Shown in pieces: positions 16,395 to 24,683 of a stretch of DNA of 40,776 nt (positions are counted from its first letter, which is position 1; every line of letters begins with the position of its first letter). Position numbers and translations under genes: made by a program. The notes beneath the pieces were generated by a model, which worked only from the letters and a program-made list of their open reading frames with translations, ran no database searches and was not told where the DNA came from. The DNA is from an uncultured Lachnospiraceae bacterium (GTDB taxonomy: Bacteria; Bacillota; Clostridia; Lachnospirales; Lachnospiraceae), in the NCBI GenBank assembly GCA_902767015.1, contig CACXFV010000054.1, positions 1-40,776 of the forward strand, written 5' to 3'.

Positions 16395-16838
16395 TCAATT
16401 AAGCTTGTTATGACCGACATGCTCGCCGATTGTTCTCATCAATGCCATAAAAATATTCTCGAACAGAGTTGCAAACCCATCAAACAATTTGATAATTCCG
16501 GCAAGGACGAAACTGTTAAAGGTGAGCTTATCATTTTTAATCATATCCAACAGATAGGCGATACAGCCGACAATCAGTAAAAGAGCTACCACACTGATTC
16601 CGGTTACCATGGCAATTCTCTTATTCGTCAGCGTATATTTACTGCTTAAGAAATATCCCGCGAGAAAGAAGTATCCCACTGCAATCAGCACAGAAAGTGC
16701 AATCATAATCACGGGCTTGAGTATATCCCTCAGAGATAAAAACATGGTTGCAATTGATTTGAAAACGATATACAGCAAATAAAATAATAATGCCAATATT
16801 GGCACAAAAAACAATAAAATTGAATCAAATATAAACAT
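16395..16838 (-). CDS. Small polytopic membrane protein in the Hsp70 operon
   Basis: This 147-residue protein has about three strongly hydrophobic helices (near 5-30, 42-65 and 78-100) and an amphipathic C-terminus (KLFDGFATLFENIFMALMRT). GAGGTAA precedes the ATG. I recognise no family. It is followed after 15 bases by the J-like membrane protein, and the two are likely subunits of the same membrane assembly. It lies 81 bases after the Hsp70 stop. Confidence 0.7.
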   Translation of the reverse strand: MFIFDSILLFFVPILALLFYLLYIVFKSIATMFLSLRDILKPVIMIALSVLIAVGYFFLAGYFLSSKYTLTNKRIAMVTGISVVALLLIVGCIAYLLDMIKNDKLTFNSFVLAGIIKLFDGFATLFENIFMALMRTIGEHVGHNKLN

Positions 16839-16851
16839 AGTTACCTCATTT

Positions 16852-16869
16852 TGCGCTGCTTTTAGCGCA
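16852..16869 (-). other. Hairpin between the Hsp70 and membrane-protein genes
   Basis: TGCGCT and AGCGCA form a perfect six-base stem with a six-base loop, just before the ribosome site of the 147-residue protein. There is no T-run. It may tune expression of the membrane subunits relative to the chaperone. Confidence 0.4.
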
Positions 16870-16919
16870 TATCAAGTTTAAGCCACGCAACGCGCAGACA
16901 CAAGAAACCCCATTCTTTG

Positions 16920-18572
16920 TCAGCTAATGGTTGCATCACTCATATTTTTCAGTGCCATTGAAATATCCTGGTCGGACATTGAGTTTGACACATTAAATGT
17001 GGTATCCAGTCTTGAATGACTGTGTTTTTCTTCTGCCACAATGTGGAGAAGTCCTGAATTATCAAATGAAAAAATGATGGAAAATGGTGTATCCGCAGGA
17101 AGTCTTGTATTAAAGGTCATGGTAATGACTGTAATCGGCTTTCGTCCTTCCATCGGTATAGTATTCTCCATAGAGTTTGTCTCATAGATTTTAATCTCAA
17201 CCCCTGTCTGTCCGGCAGTTGCGGTAGAGTACATTTTTTCATTGCTTACCGGCAGTGGCGAATTGGCAAAAATGATATTGGAAATCTCGTTTGCCTTAGT
17301 AACAGGATTGATTACCTCGACACCGTATGTTTTTGACAATACATTAGAAATCTCTATAAAGGCTCCGGAAGACATTGCAGAGAATTTGGTGCTCATCTGC
17401 CCGGATATGATGTTTTCTTCCTCTAGCTGCTCTACAGTTTTTCCTGTCATCCGGGACTCTTTATCAAGAAAATCCATCCAAGCACGTCTGTTTCCTGCAT
17501 AAATGGCTGCCCCTTTTGCAACTGCCTCGTCAGGCTCCTGAAGGGAAGGCTTCACTTTGTAGTCACGCTCAATCATTTCTGTGACCTGTGGCATCTTAGT
17601 GGAACCGCCCACTAAGAGAATTTTGCTGATGGAGGATAAAGGGTAGCCTTGCTTTTCTGCAGTTTTCAATACCTTGTCCAATAAGTTCTTCGTTTTATTC
17701 AGAAGTGGTTTTGTGATTTCATTATATTTGTCGCGGGATAATTTTTCGGTATATCGTCCGGCGTCGCCTTTGATTTTGATGGTCACTTCATTGAGGTTAG
17801 AAAGGGATTTCTTCCAGTCCTCCACGTCAAGGCCCAATTCGGCCATGGCATCGGCATCCTCTGTCAGGTCTTCACCGTACTCTTCCTCATATTTTTCGGC
17901 AATGTAATTAATGAGCTGCTCATCCCAGTTCTTTCCGCCTAAAGTATCATCACCGTCAGTGCAGATGGCAGTTACCTTGCCGTTATTGATATTCATTACC
18001 GTAATATCAAAGGTTCCGCCGCCAAGGTCGTATACAAGAACATTTTCATTTTTTCCTGCATTAGAGGCACCATAGCTGATAGCAGCCGCAGTAGGCTCAT
18101 TGATAATGTCCAAAACATTCAGTCCGGCAAGAACACCGGCTGTTTTAGTTGCCTCGCGCTCGCTCATTCCGAAATAAGCAGGGCAGGTGATAACGACATC
18201 CTTCACATCCTCGCCGTTTTGGAGAACACCGAGCTGCCTTAGCTTGTCATTGGCATCCAACACCAGTTTTTTCAAAATATAGGAGGAAACCTCAGGGGCG
18301 TGATAAGTCTTATCGTCTACCACAACCGTGTCGTTGCTTTTTCCCATCTTACGCTTGATAAACTGAATGACCCGCTCTTTGTCAACATCAGCATTTGCCT
18401 TTGCTTCTTTTCCCACAATAATATTGTTGCCTGATGCAAAATAGACAACAGACGGTGTTGTGTTCTCGGCGTAGCTGTTGGCGAGAACCACCGGTTTCTC
18501 ATAATCATCCACATATGCAATGCAGGAATAAGTTGTCCCTAAATCTATGCCAAATACATAGTTTTTTTTCAT
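16920..18572 (-). CDS. Hsp70-family chaperone lacking the C-terminal lid
   Basis: The protein has 550 residues against about 610-640 for DnaK. The nucleotide-binding domain is complete: GIDLGTTYSCIAY, NEPTAAAISYG, VYDLGGGTFDITV and LLVGGSTKMP. The substrate-binding part is short and divergent (TMTFNTRLPADTPFSIIFSF, then LLHIVAEEKHSHSR) and the helical lid with the acidic EEVD-like or disordered tail is missing. ATPase-driven binding of polypeptides is expected, but with faster exchange or special clients. AAGGAGG precedes the ATG, which overlaps the stop of the GrpE-like gene (TAATG), so the two are translationally coupled. It is not the housekeeping dnaK, which normally sits with grpE, dnaJ and hrcA. 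Confidence 0.93.
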   Translation of the reverse strand: MKKNYVFGIDLGTTYSCIAYVDDYEKPVVLANSYAENTTPSVVYFASGNNIIVGKEAKANADVDKERVIQFIKRKMGKSNDTVVVDDKTYHAPEVSSYILKKLVLDANDKLRQLGVLQNGEDVKDVVITCPAYFGMSEREATKTAGVLAGLNVLDIINEPTAAAISYGASNAGKNENVLVYDLGGGTFDITVMNINNGKVTAICTDGDDTLGGKNWDEQLINYIAEKYEEEYGEDLTEDADAMAELGLDVEDWKKSLSNLNEVTIKIKGDAGRYTEKLSRDKYNEITKPLLNKTKNLLDKVLKTAEKQGYPLSSISKILLVGGSTKMPQVTEMIERDYKVKPSLQEPDEAVAKGAAIYAGNRRAWMDFLDKESRMTGKTVEQLEEENIISGQMSTKFSAMSSGAFIEISNVLSKTYGVEVINPVTKANEISNIIFANSPLPVSNEKMYSTATAGQTGVEIKIYETNSMENTIPMEGRKPITVITMTFNTRLPADTPFSIIFSFDNSGLLHIVAEEKHSHSRLDTTFNVSNSMSDQDISMALKNMSDATIS

Positions 18573-19162
18573 TAATTTGCGCCTCCTTGATATGAATATA
18601 CGGTTACCCGCTCGGCGATGAGTATTTTTTCGCCTTTTTTAAAACCTTCTGACAGGCTTTCCTTTATTGTTCTGTCGAGCTTTGGTTGGTCTGTCGGCTC
18701 GGATTTTGGCTGGTGTATCTTGCCGTCAAATAAATCACCCGGACGGGAAGAATATGGAACGATATTTTGTAACTGCAAAAGGTCTGTCAGATCCTCAAAG
18801 ACATAGGTGTACTGCTCCTTCAGGGCATCTGTGTCGATGGAAGTCCATTTGTCTGAGTTGATAAGCCGGCTCATATCTTTTCTGACTTTTATGATTGACT
18901 TCATGAGCTGCTCTACGAACTTTTCTGACTTATCATCTTTATAGTATTGTAACTCACTGTGAAGACTGTTAATCATTTTATCTTTCGTTTCAATCTGATT
19001 TTTTATAAAAGATTCTATCATATCAAAACGCTCACCAGTGTTTTCTAACAAATCCTTTACACTCGTAAGGATTGAGGAGTCAGGTGCACTGTTACCTTCC
19101 GGAGTGTCGGGCAAAGCCGGCTGGTTATCCGGTATCGTCTTGTGGTTAGGGGTGTTGTCCAT
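18572..19162 (-). CDS. GrpE-like nucleotide exchange factor candidate
   Basis: The protein has 196 residues: a Pro/Asp-rich disordered N-terminus (1-30), a long helix (about 31-110, with KDKMINSLHSELQYYKDD), a short helical bundle, and a beta-like C-terminus (KKGEKILIAERVTVYSYQ). This long-helix-plus-beta-wing plan and the terminal ERVTVY segment resemble GrpE. Overall identity to canonical GrpE appears low, so I infer the role mainly from architecture and coupling to the Hsp70 gene. AGAAGGAGG is a very strong ribosome site. Confidence 0.75.
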   Translation of the reverse strand: MDNTPNHKTIPDNQPALPDTPEGNSAPDSSILTSVKDLLENTGERFDMIESFIKNQIETKDKMINSLHSELQYYKDDKSEKFVEQLMKSIIKVRKDMSRLINSDKWTSIDTDALKEQYTYVFEDLTDLLQLQNIVPYSSRPGDLFDGKIHQPKSEPTDQPKLDRTIKESLSEGFKKGEKILIAERVTVYSYQGGAN

Positions 19163-19182
19163 GTGGTTCCTCCTTCTGAAAA

Positions 19183-19668
19183 TTATTCAAATTTTATATT
19201 TTTTTCCGCCCAAATCTTCAATGCGTTGGCATTGCTTGAAATCTTTTCAAGGGAAGCAATGATTTTCATGAATTGTTCACGTTCATTTTGACTTACTTTG
19301 CCGTCTTCGGAAATAGAAATGAGCGACGCTCTGATACTTTCGATGTCATTTAACGAACCGAGAACCTTCAGGGAAAGCCGGTCAAAGTCGTCAATCTGCA
19401 CCTTGGTCACGGTATTCCTGCCGATGGGACACTGTTCCGCGCAGTGAGAGTTGCAAAGCTCCGGTGCATTGTAGGCCTTTGCCATTGCCATGACTTCCTC
19501 AGGATAGGGGATGATGTTGCCCAGTTCAATGTTGGCTAACCGGGTGCGGTCCATATTTAATAACTCGCCGGTTTTTTCGCGACTTGAGAAGGCAGGATTA
19601 TTCTCGGCAGCTGTATATCTTGCCATACAGTACATGTTGTGGGCGGCTTTGGTGGCTTTTTTACCCAT
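19183..19668 (-). CDS. XRE-type helix-turn-helix regulator, first gene of the Hsp70 operon
   Basis: The protein has 161 residues. The HTH occupies about residues 25-70 (SREKTGELLNMDRTRLANIE), followed by a Cys-rich CNSHCAEQCPIG motif (C-x3-C-x3-C) near 92-103. The C-terminal helical region (about 110-161) is unlike simple repressors. HTH proteins with this PYPEEVMAMAKAYNAPELC stretch are common in clostridial mobile elements. The three cysteines could bind a metal or sense redox state. AAAAGG precedes the ATG and a good promoter lies 30-55 bases upstream, so it may regulate its own operon. Only 20 bases separate it from the GrpE-like gene. Confidence 0.8.
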   Translation of the reverse strand: MGKKATKAAHNMYCMARYTAAENNPAFSSREKTGELLNMDRTRLANIELGNIIPYPEEVMAMAKAYNAPELCNSHCAEQCPIGRNTVTKVQIDDFDRLSLKVLGSLNDIESIRASLISISEDGKVSQNEREQFMKIIASLEKISSNANALKIWAEKNIKFE

Positions 19669-19695
19669 GTAAGTTACCTTTTAAGAACTGTTCAT

Positions 19696-19723
19696 AATAT
19701 ACTATTTACCCGGCTGTCTGCAA
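19696..19723 (-). promoter_or_regulatory. Promoter of the Hsp70 operon
   Basis: On the minus strand TTGCAG (19718-19723) and TATATT (19696-19701) are 16 bases apart, and the XRE gene starts at 19668. Confidence 0.65.
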
Positions 19724-19927
19724 TGTTTTTGTTTATGGTCTTGCAGATGGCAAAATGTTAAAAGAATGAACGGTTCTTTTCCTTTCGTATTAATGTTTGT
19801 AAGAATGCCTTGCCCTGCAAAAGCGTATTTGAGGGCTGTATCCGAGCAGTGGTTTTGTCAAAAATCTTACTTTATAGTTTAATCAATTCTGTGCAAAATG
19901 TAAATAGAAAAAATAGGTTATCCATAA

Positions 19928-20074
19928 AAATTCCGTAACTATTCAGCACCTCAGGTCCAGGAAGGCAAACATTCCGGATTCTTGGAACGTTACATTCCCG
20001 GACTGTGGATGGTCAGAGACGCTAAAGAGTTTTGTCCGGCTGAGATAATTCATATAATACCATTCAGTGAGTAA
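19928..20074 (+). pseudogene. Possible short gene remnant
   Basis: An open frame of 48 codons without a start, ending at TAA 20072-20074, encodes a protein-like sequence (GFLERYIPGLWMVRDAKEFC, then PAEIIHIIPFSE). It has no ribosome site and I know no match. Chance openness at this length is quite possible, so this is a weak call. Confidence 0.25.
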
Positions 20075-20107
20075 ACGCACTGTCTGATTTTTTATGAATT
20101 ATCTCAG
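20040..20107. repeat. Large inverted repeat with inner hairpin
   Basis: CTGAGATAATTCATA (20040-20054) and TATGAATTATCTCAG (20093-20107) form a perfect 15-base stem. Inside, CAGTG (20065-20069) and CACTG (20078-20082) form a second stem, followed by six T at about 20088-20093. It could be a terminator, a long leader structure or a decayed miniature element. Confidence 0.65.
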
Positions 20108-20151
20108 TTGCCAAACAGTTGCAAAAAATGACTGTTATTCATAAAAATAGT

Positions 20152-20180
20152 TTGCATAATCTTACGAAAATTAGTATAAT
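20152..20180 (+). promoter_or_regulatory. Promoter of the hydratase-glgB operon
   Basis: TTGCAT (20152-20157) and TATAAT (20175-20180) have a 17-base spacer, and the gene starts at 20215 after AAGGAGA. Confidence 0.85.
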
Positions 20181-20214
20181 AGAGGATAGCTAACTAGATA
20201 AAGGAGAATAAGCA

Positions 20215-22509
20215 ATGGTAACATTAAGTAAAGGTGGAGCATATCTGCTTAACGGTACGGAAGTGATAGAAGCTTCTGAGGATGCTTTGGAGCAAGTGAA
20301 GTCAAGAACAGGCAAGAGTATCTCGGAGGCTGAAGCGAGGAAGAATACAATCGCATATGGAATATTAGAACAGCATAATATTTCCGGCAACATGGACAAG
20401 CTTCAGATTAAGTTTGATAAGCTGACATCACATGACATCACATTTGTGGGGATTATCCAGACAGCAAGAGCTTCGGGATTAGAGAGATTTCCGATTCCTT
20501 ATGTGCTGACCAACTGCCATAACAGTCTGTGCGCAGTGGGAGGAACCATCAATGAAGATGACCATATGTTTGGACTTACATGTGCGAAAAAGTATGGAGG
20601 GGTATACGTACCACCTCATCAGGCTGTCATTCATCAGTTTGCAAGAGAGATGCTTGCGGGCGGCGGTAAGATGATATTAGGTTCGGACAGTCATACCAGA
20701 TATGGTGCATTGGGAACCATGGCGATGGGAGAAGGCGGACCGGAGCTTGTGAAGCAGTTGCTCTCACAGACATATGATATCAATATGCCGGGAGTGATAG
20801 CGGTATATCTAAGCGGAGAACCGGTAAAGGGAGTGGGACCACAGGATGTTGCACTTGCCATTATCGGTGCTGTATTTGCGAACGGATATGTTAAGAATAA
20901 GGTGCTTGAATTTGTGGGACCGGGTGTGTCCTCTCTGAGTGCTGATTTCAGAATTGGAATAGATGTCATGACAACGGAGACTACCTGTCTTTCGTCTATA
21001 TGGAGAACAGATGATGAGATTAAGGATTTCTATGATATTCATGGCAGAAGCGAGGAATATAAAGAGCTCAATCCGGGAGGGATTGCTTATTATGATGGCG
21101 TAGTATATGTGGCACTTGATAAAGTGAAGCCGATGATTGCGATGCCGTTCCATCCGAGCAATACCTATACGATTGAGGAATTAAATGCGAACCTGATGGA
21201 TATTCTTGATGATTGCGAGAAGAAGGCATTGGTAAGCTTAGACGGTCAGGTGGATTTTAAGCTGAAGGATAAAGTGCGTGACGGCAGGCTCTATGTAGAG
21301 CAGGGAATTATAGCAGGTTGTGCCGGCGGCGGTTTTGAGAATATTTGTGCGGCAGCAGATATCCTTAAGGGTAAGAGCATCGGTGCTGATGAATTTACGT
21401 TGAGCGTATATCCGGCAAGTACACCGATTTATGTGGAACTGGCAAGAAACGGAAGGCTGGCAGACCTTATGGCGACAGGTGCCATTGTCAAGACAGCATT
21501 CTGCGGACCTTGCTTCGGTGCAGGTGATACACCGGCTAATAATGCGTTAAGTATAAGACATTCGACAAGAAACTTCCCGAACAGAGAAGGTTCTAAATTG
21601 CAGAATGGACAGATTTCCTCTGTTGCACTGATGGATGCGCGCTCCATTGCGGCAACGGCAGCGAATAAAGGATTTCTGACAGCTGCGACGGATATAGATG
21701 TTGAATTTACGAATCCTAGATATTTCTTTGATAAGAGTATCTACGAAAACAGAGTGTTTGACAGTAAAGGAGTTGCAGATCCTTCTGTAGAGATTAAGTT
21801 TGGACCGAATATCAAGGACTGGCCGAAGATGGTGGAATTGACGGATAACCTTGTACTCAAGGTGGTATCAGAGATACATGATCCGGTTACGACCACAGAC
21901 GAGCTGATTCCGTCCGGTGAGACATCTTCGTATCGCTCCAATCCTTTGGGACTGGCAGAATTTACCTTGTCAAGAAAAGATCCTGCTTATGTGGGAAGAG
22001 CCAAGGAGATTCAGGCGGTAGAGAAAGCAAGGGAGAATGGAGTACATCCATGCGAGGTGTTACCGGAGATTAAAAATGTGATGCAGACCATTAAGGCAGT
22101 TTATAAAGACGTGAATCATGAGAATGTCGGCTTTGGCAGTACGATTTATGCAGTGAAGCCGGGAGATGGTTCTGCGAGGGAACAGGCAGCGTCCTGTCAG
22201 AAAGTTCTGGGCGGATGGGCGAATATCGCCAAGGAATATGCTACCAAGCGTTACCGCTCGAATCTGATTAACTGGGGCATGCTACCGTTTATCTTTGAGG
22301 ACGATGCGCTGCCGTTTAAGAACGGTGATTATCTGTTCATACCGGAGATTGCCAAGGCAGTGAGAGAGAAGAGGTCGGATATCGCAGCCTTTGTGGTAGA
22401 CACACAGGAAGGTCAGTTGAAGGAATTTACATTAAAGTTGGGTGAATTGACAGACGATGAAAGAGAGATTATCTTAAAAGGTTGTCTGATTAATTATAAT
22501 AGAGTTTAG
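20215..22509 (+). CDS. Aconitase-superfamily hydratase
   Basis: The protein has 764 residues with aconitase architecture. It carries [21 protein letters not shown] (substrate/iron-sulfur region), the cluster cysteines GCAGG (about 364) and CGPCFG (about 425-428), and a C-terminal swivelling domain with [15 protein letters not shown] near its end. Canonical aconitases have GSCTNS at the first cysteine; here it reads AGCAGG, so two polar residues near the substrate differ. It should be a 4Fe-4S hydro-lyase of the cytoplasm, but whether it acts on citrate/isocitrate or another hydroxy acid is not certain. No citrate synthase or isocitrate dehydrogenase gene is near. It is followed after 19 bases by glgB. 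Confidence 0.88.
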   Translation: MVTLSKGGAYLLNGTEVIEASEDALEQVKSRTGKSISEAEARKNTIAYGILEQHNISGNMDKLQIKFDKLTSHDITFVGIIQTARASGLERFPIPYVLTNCHNSLCAVGGTINEDDHMFGLTCAKKYGGVYVPPHQAVIHQFAREMLAGGGKMILGSDSHTRYGALGTMAMGEGGPELVKQLLSQTYDINMPGVIAVYLSGEPVKGVGPQDVALAIIGAVFANGYVKNKVLEFVGPGVSSLSADFRIGIDVMTTETTCLSSIWRTDDEIKDFYDIHGRSEEYKELNPGGIAYYDGVVYVALDKVKPMIAMPFHPSNTYTIEELNANLMDILDDCEKKALVSLDGQVDFKLKDKVRDGRLYVEQGIIAGCAGGGFENICAAADILKGKSIGADEFTLSVYPASTPIYVELARNGRLADLMATGAIVKTAFCGPCFGAGDTPANNALSIRHSTRNFPNREGSKLQNGQISSVALMDARSIAATAANKGFLTAATDIDVEFTNPRYFFDKSIYENRVFDSKGVADPSVEIKFGPNIKDWPKMVELTDNLVLKVVSEIHDPVTTTDELIPSGETSSYRSNPLGLAEFTLSRKDPAYVGRAKEIQAVEKARENGVHPCEVLPEIKNVMQTIKAVYKDVNHENVGFGSTIYAVKPGDGSAREQAASCQKVLGGWANIAKEYATKRYRSNLINWGMLPFIFEDDALPFKNGDYLFIPEIAKAVREKRSDIAAFVVDTQEGQLKEFTLKLGELTDDEREIILKGCLINYNRV

Positions 22510-22528
22510 GAAAAGTGAGGTGTAGCGA

Positions 22529-24481
22529 ATGAATATCATTACAGAAACAGACAGATATCTGTTTGGACATGGAGCACATTATGAGATATATGAAAAGCTC
22601 GGCGCACATGTGATGGAGATAGATGGTGTCAGAGGAACTTATTTTGCGGTGTGGGCGCCGAAAGCCAGAGCAGTCAGTGTCGTGGGGGATTTTAACGATT
22701 GGAACGGCTATATACACATTATGGAAAAGATTGATTCGTCAGGCATTTGGGAAAGGTTTGTGCCGGGGGTATGTGAGGAACATATCTATAAGTATGCCAT
22801 TACATGGCCGGATGGAACGACGCATGACAAGGCAGACCCATATGGCAATTATGCGGAGATGCGACCGGGAAATGCTTCTAAGATTACGAATCTTAACGGA
22901 TATGAGTGGAATGATGAGAAGTGGATTACAGAGAAGAATAAGAATGCAGACAAGTTGATTGATACGGCAATGTCTATTTATGAAGTGCACCTCGGCTCGT
23001 GGAAGAAGGACTATTCTTACAGTGTAGACGGCTTCTGTGGTTATAGACAGCTTGCTCATGAATTGGGTGAATATTTGCAGTATATGGGTTATACACATGT
23101 GGAACTGATGGGAATTTCCGAGCACCCGTTAGACGCATCATGGGGGTATCAGGTAACGGGCTATTATGCACCGACCTCAAGATATGGTGAGCCTAAGGAT
23201 TTCATGTATTTTGTAGATTACATGCATCAGTTGGGAATAGGTGTTATTCTTGACTGGGTTCCTGCGCATTTTCCGAGAGACGAACACGGACTTGCATGGT
23301 TTGACGGAGGTCCGCTGTATGAATATGCAGATACCAGAAAGGGAGAGCACCCGGACTGGGGAACAAAGATTTTTGATTACAGCAAGACGGAGGTTGTAAA
23401 TTTCCTGATTGCGAATGCGCTGTTCTGGGTAGAGAAGTTCCACATTGATGCCTTGAGAGTAGACGCCGTTGCTTCAATGCTCTATCTGGATTATGGCCGC
23501 AGAGACGGTCAGTGGGTACCGAACAGGTATGGCGGTAATGGTAATCTTGAGGCGATGGAATTTTTCAAACATCTTAACAGCATTATGAAGAAGCGTGATC
23601 CGAGAGCCTATCTTATTGCGGAAGAGTCAACTACATGGCCTGATATCACAAAGTCGCCGGAAGAAGGCGGACTTGGATTTACCTTTAAGTGGAATATGGG
23701 TTGGATGCACGATTTTCTTGATTATGTACAATTGGATCCTTATTTCAAAAAGTTCAACCATAATAAGATGACCTTCAACATGACATATACTTTTAGTGAG
23801 AATTTCATTCTTGTGCTTTCGCATGATGAGGTAGTTCACATGAAGTGTTCTATGTTCTATAAGATGCCGGGAGATTTGGAGACCAAGGCGGCAAATTTGA
23901 AGACGGCATATACCTTTATGATGGGACAGCCGGGAAAGAAGCTTCTGTTTATGGGACAGGAATTCGGACAGAGAGAGGAATGGTCAGAGGCAAGAGGGCT
24001 CGACTGGTATCTTCTGGACGAGCCGATGCACAAGGATATCCAGAACTATTATAGAAAGCTTCTGCATTTGTACAAGGATAATCCGGTGATGTACGCTTAT
24101 GAAACTTCTGAATATGAATGCTTCAGGTGGATTAACTGTGATGATGCAGATAACAGTGTATTCAGCTTCATTCGAAAGGCACCGGGAACCTTCAATGGAA
24201 GTCTGGCATTTGTGTGCAATTTCACACCGATAGAGAGAGGCGAATATGTGATTGGTGTGCCGCATCCGGGCGAATATAAGGTAATCTTGAGCTCTGAGGA
24301 TGTTGCAGGGGTTGAAAAGGTTTCTTATAAGGCAGAGGCATTGCCGGAGGGTGAGAAGCAGGATAATTTTGATTACAAGATTACTGTAAGACTGAGATCC
24401 TTTGAGTCAATCACAATGGAAGTACCTAAGCAGGCCATTAAAAAGCCGGTGAGAAGTGTCAAGAAGAAAAAAGCTGAGTAA
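22529..24481 (+). CDS. glgB: 1,4-alpha-glucan branching enzyme
   Basis: The 650-residue protein makes alpha-1,6 branches in glycogen. It has an N-terminal CBM48 (GTYFAVWAPKARAVSVVGDF), a GH13 barrel and a C-terminal beta domain. The GH13 marks are DWVPAHFPRDEHGL, catalytic Asp in DALRVDAVASMLY, catalytic Glu in LIAEESTTWP and the third acid in LSHDEV. A Lys-rich tail ends the protein. The ATG follows GTGAGGTG. It shares the transcript of the hydratase; no other glycogen gene (glgC, glgD, glgA, glgP) is in the window. Confidence 0.96.
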   Translation: MNIITETDRYLFGHGAHYEIYEKLGAHVMEIDGVRGTYFAVWAPKARAVSVVGDFNDWNGYIHIMEKIDSSGIWERFVPGVCEEHIYKYAITWPDGTTHDKADPYGNYAEMRPGNASKITNLNGYEWNDEKWITEKNKNADKLIDTAMSIYEVHLGSWKKDYSYSVDGFCGYRQLAHELGEYLQYMGYTHVELMGISEHPLDASWGYQVTGYYAPTSRYGEPKDFMYFVDYMHQLGIGVILDWVPAHFPRDEHGLAWFDGGPLYEYADTRKGEHPDWGTKIFDYSKTEVVNFLIANALFWVEKFHIDALRVDAVASMLYLDYGRRDGQWVPNRYGGNGNLEAMEFFKHLNSIMKKRDPRAYLIAEESTTWPDITKSPEEGGLGFTFKWNMGWMHDFLDYVQLDPYFKKFNHNKMTFNMTYTFSENFILVLSHDEVVHMKCSMFYKMPGDLETKAANLKTAYTFMMGQPGKKLLFMGQEFGQREEWSEARGLDWYLLDEPMHKDIQNYYRKLLHLYKDNPVMYAYETSEYECFRWINCDDADNSVFSFIRKAPGTFNGSLAFVCNFTPIERGEYVIGVPHPGEYKVILSSEDVAGVEKVSYKAEALPEGEKQDNFDYKITVRLRSFESITMEVPKQAIKKPVRSVKKKKAE

Positions 24482-24514
24482 AATTAAGAGCAGCAATAAA
24501 GACGCTGATAGAGA

Positions 24515-24564
24515 ATAAGCAGAACGAGGACATGTGCAAAGGCATATGTCCTCGTTCTGCTTAT
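24515..24564 (+). terminator. Very long hairpin after glgB, no U-tract
   Basis: ATAAGCAGAACGAGGACATG (24515-24534, continuing TGC) pairs with 24542-24564 over 23 positions with one imperfect position, around a four-base loop. It is followed by TTATAAAG rather than a T-run. It probably ends or protects the glgB mRNA. Confidence 0.6.
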
Positions 24565-24574
24565 AAAGTCACAG

Positions 24575-24601
24575 TAATGTTTTTTCTGATTTTGCCGATA
24601 A
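24575..24601 (+). promoter_or_regulatory. Sigma-28 (FliA/SigD) promoter
   Basis: TAATGTTT (24575-24582), 11 bases, GCCGATAA (24594-24601) matches TAAAGTTT-N11-GCCGATAA in 15 of 16 positions. A second GCCGATAA at 24653-24660 lacks a matching -35. Confidence 0.8.
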
Positions 24602-24683
24602 AAGTTTTATAAAATATTCTTTAGAAGCTGAAGTACTACGTAGGTAAGGACAGCCGATAAAATAGTGAGAGGTGAATCAGAAC

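Larger units (their letters stand above)
19669..20214. other. 546-base divergent intergenic region, Hsp70 operon to hydratase
   Basis: It contains the minus-strand promoter (19696-19723), about 200 bases without recognised signals, a possible ORF remnant (19928-20074), a large inverted repeat (20040-20107) and the plus-strand promoter of the hydratase (20152-20180). Confidence 0.6.
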
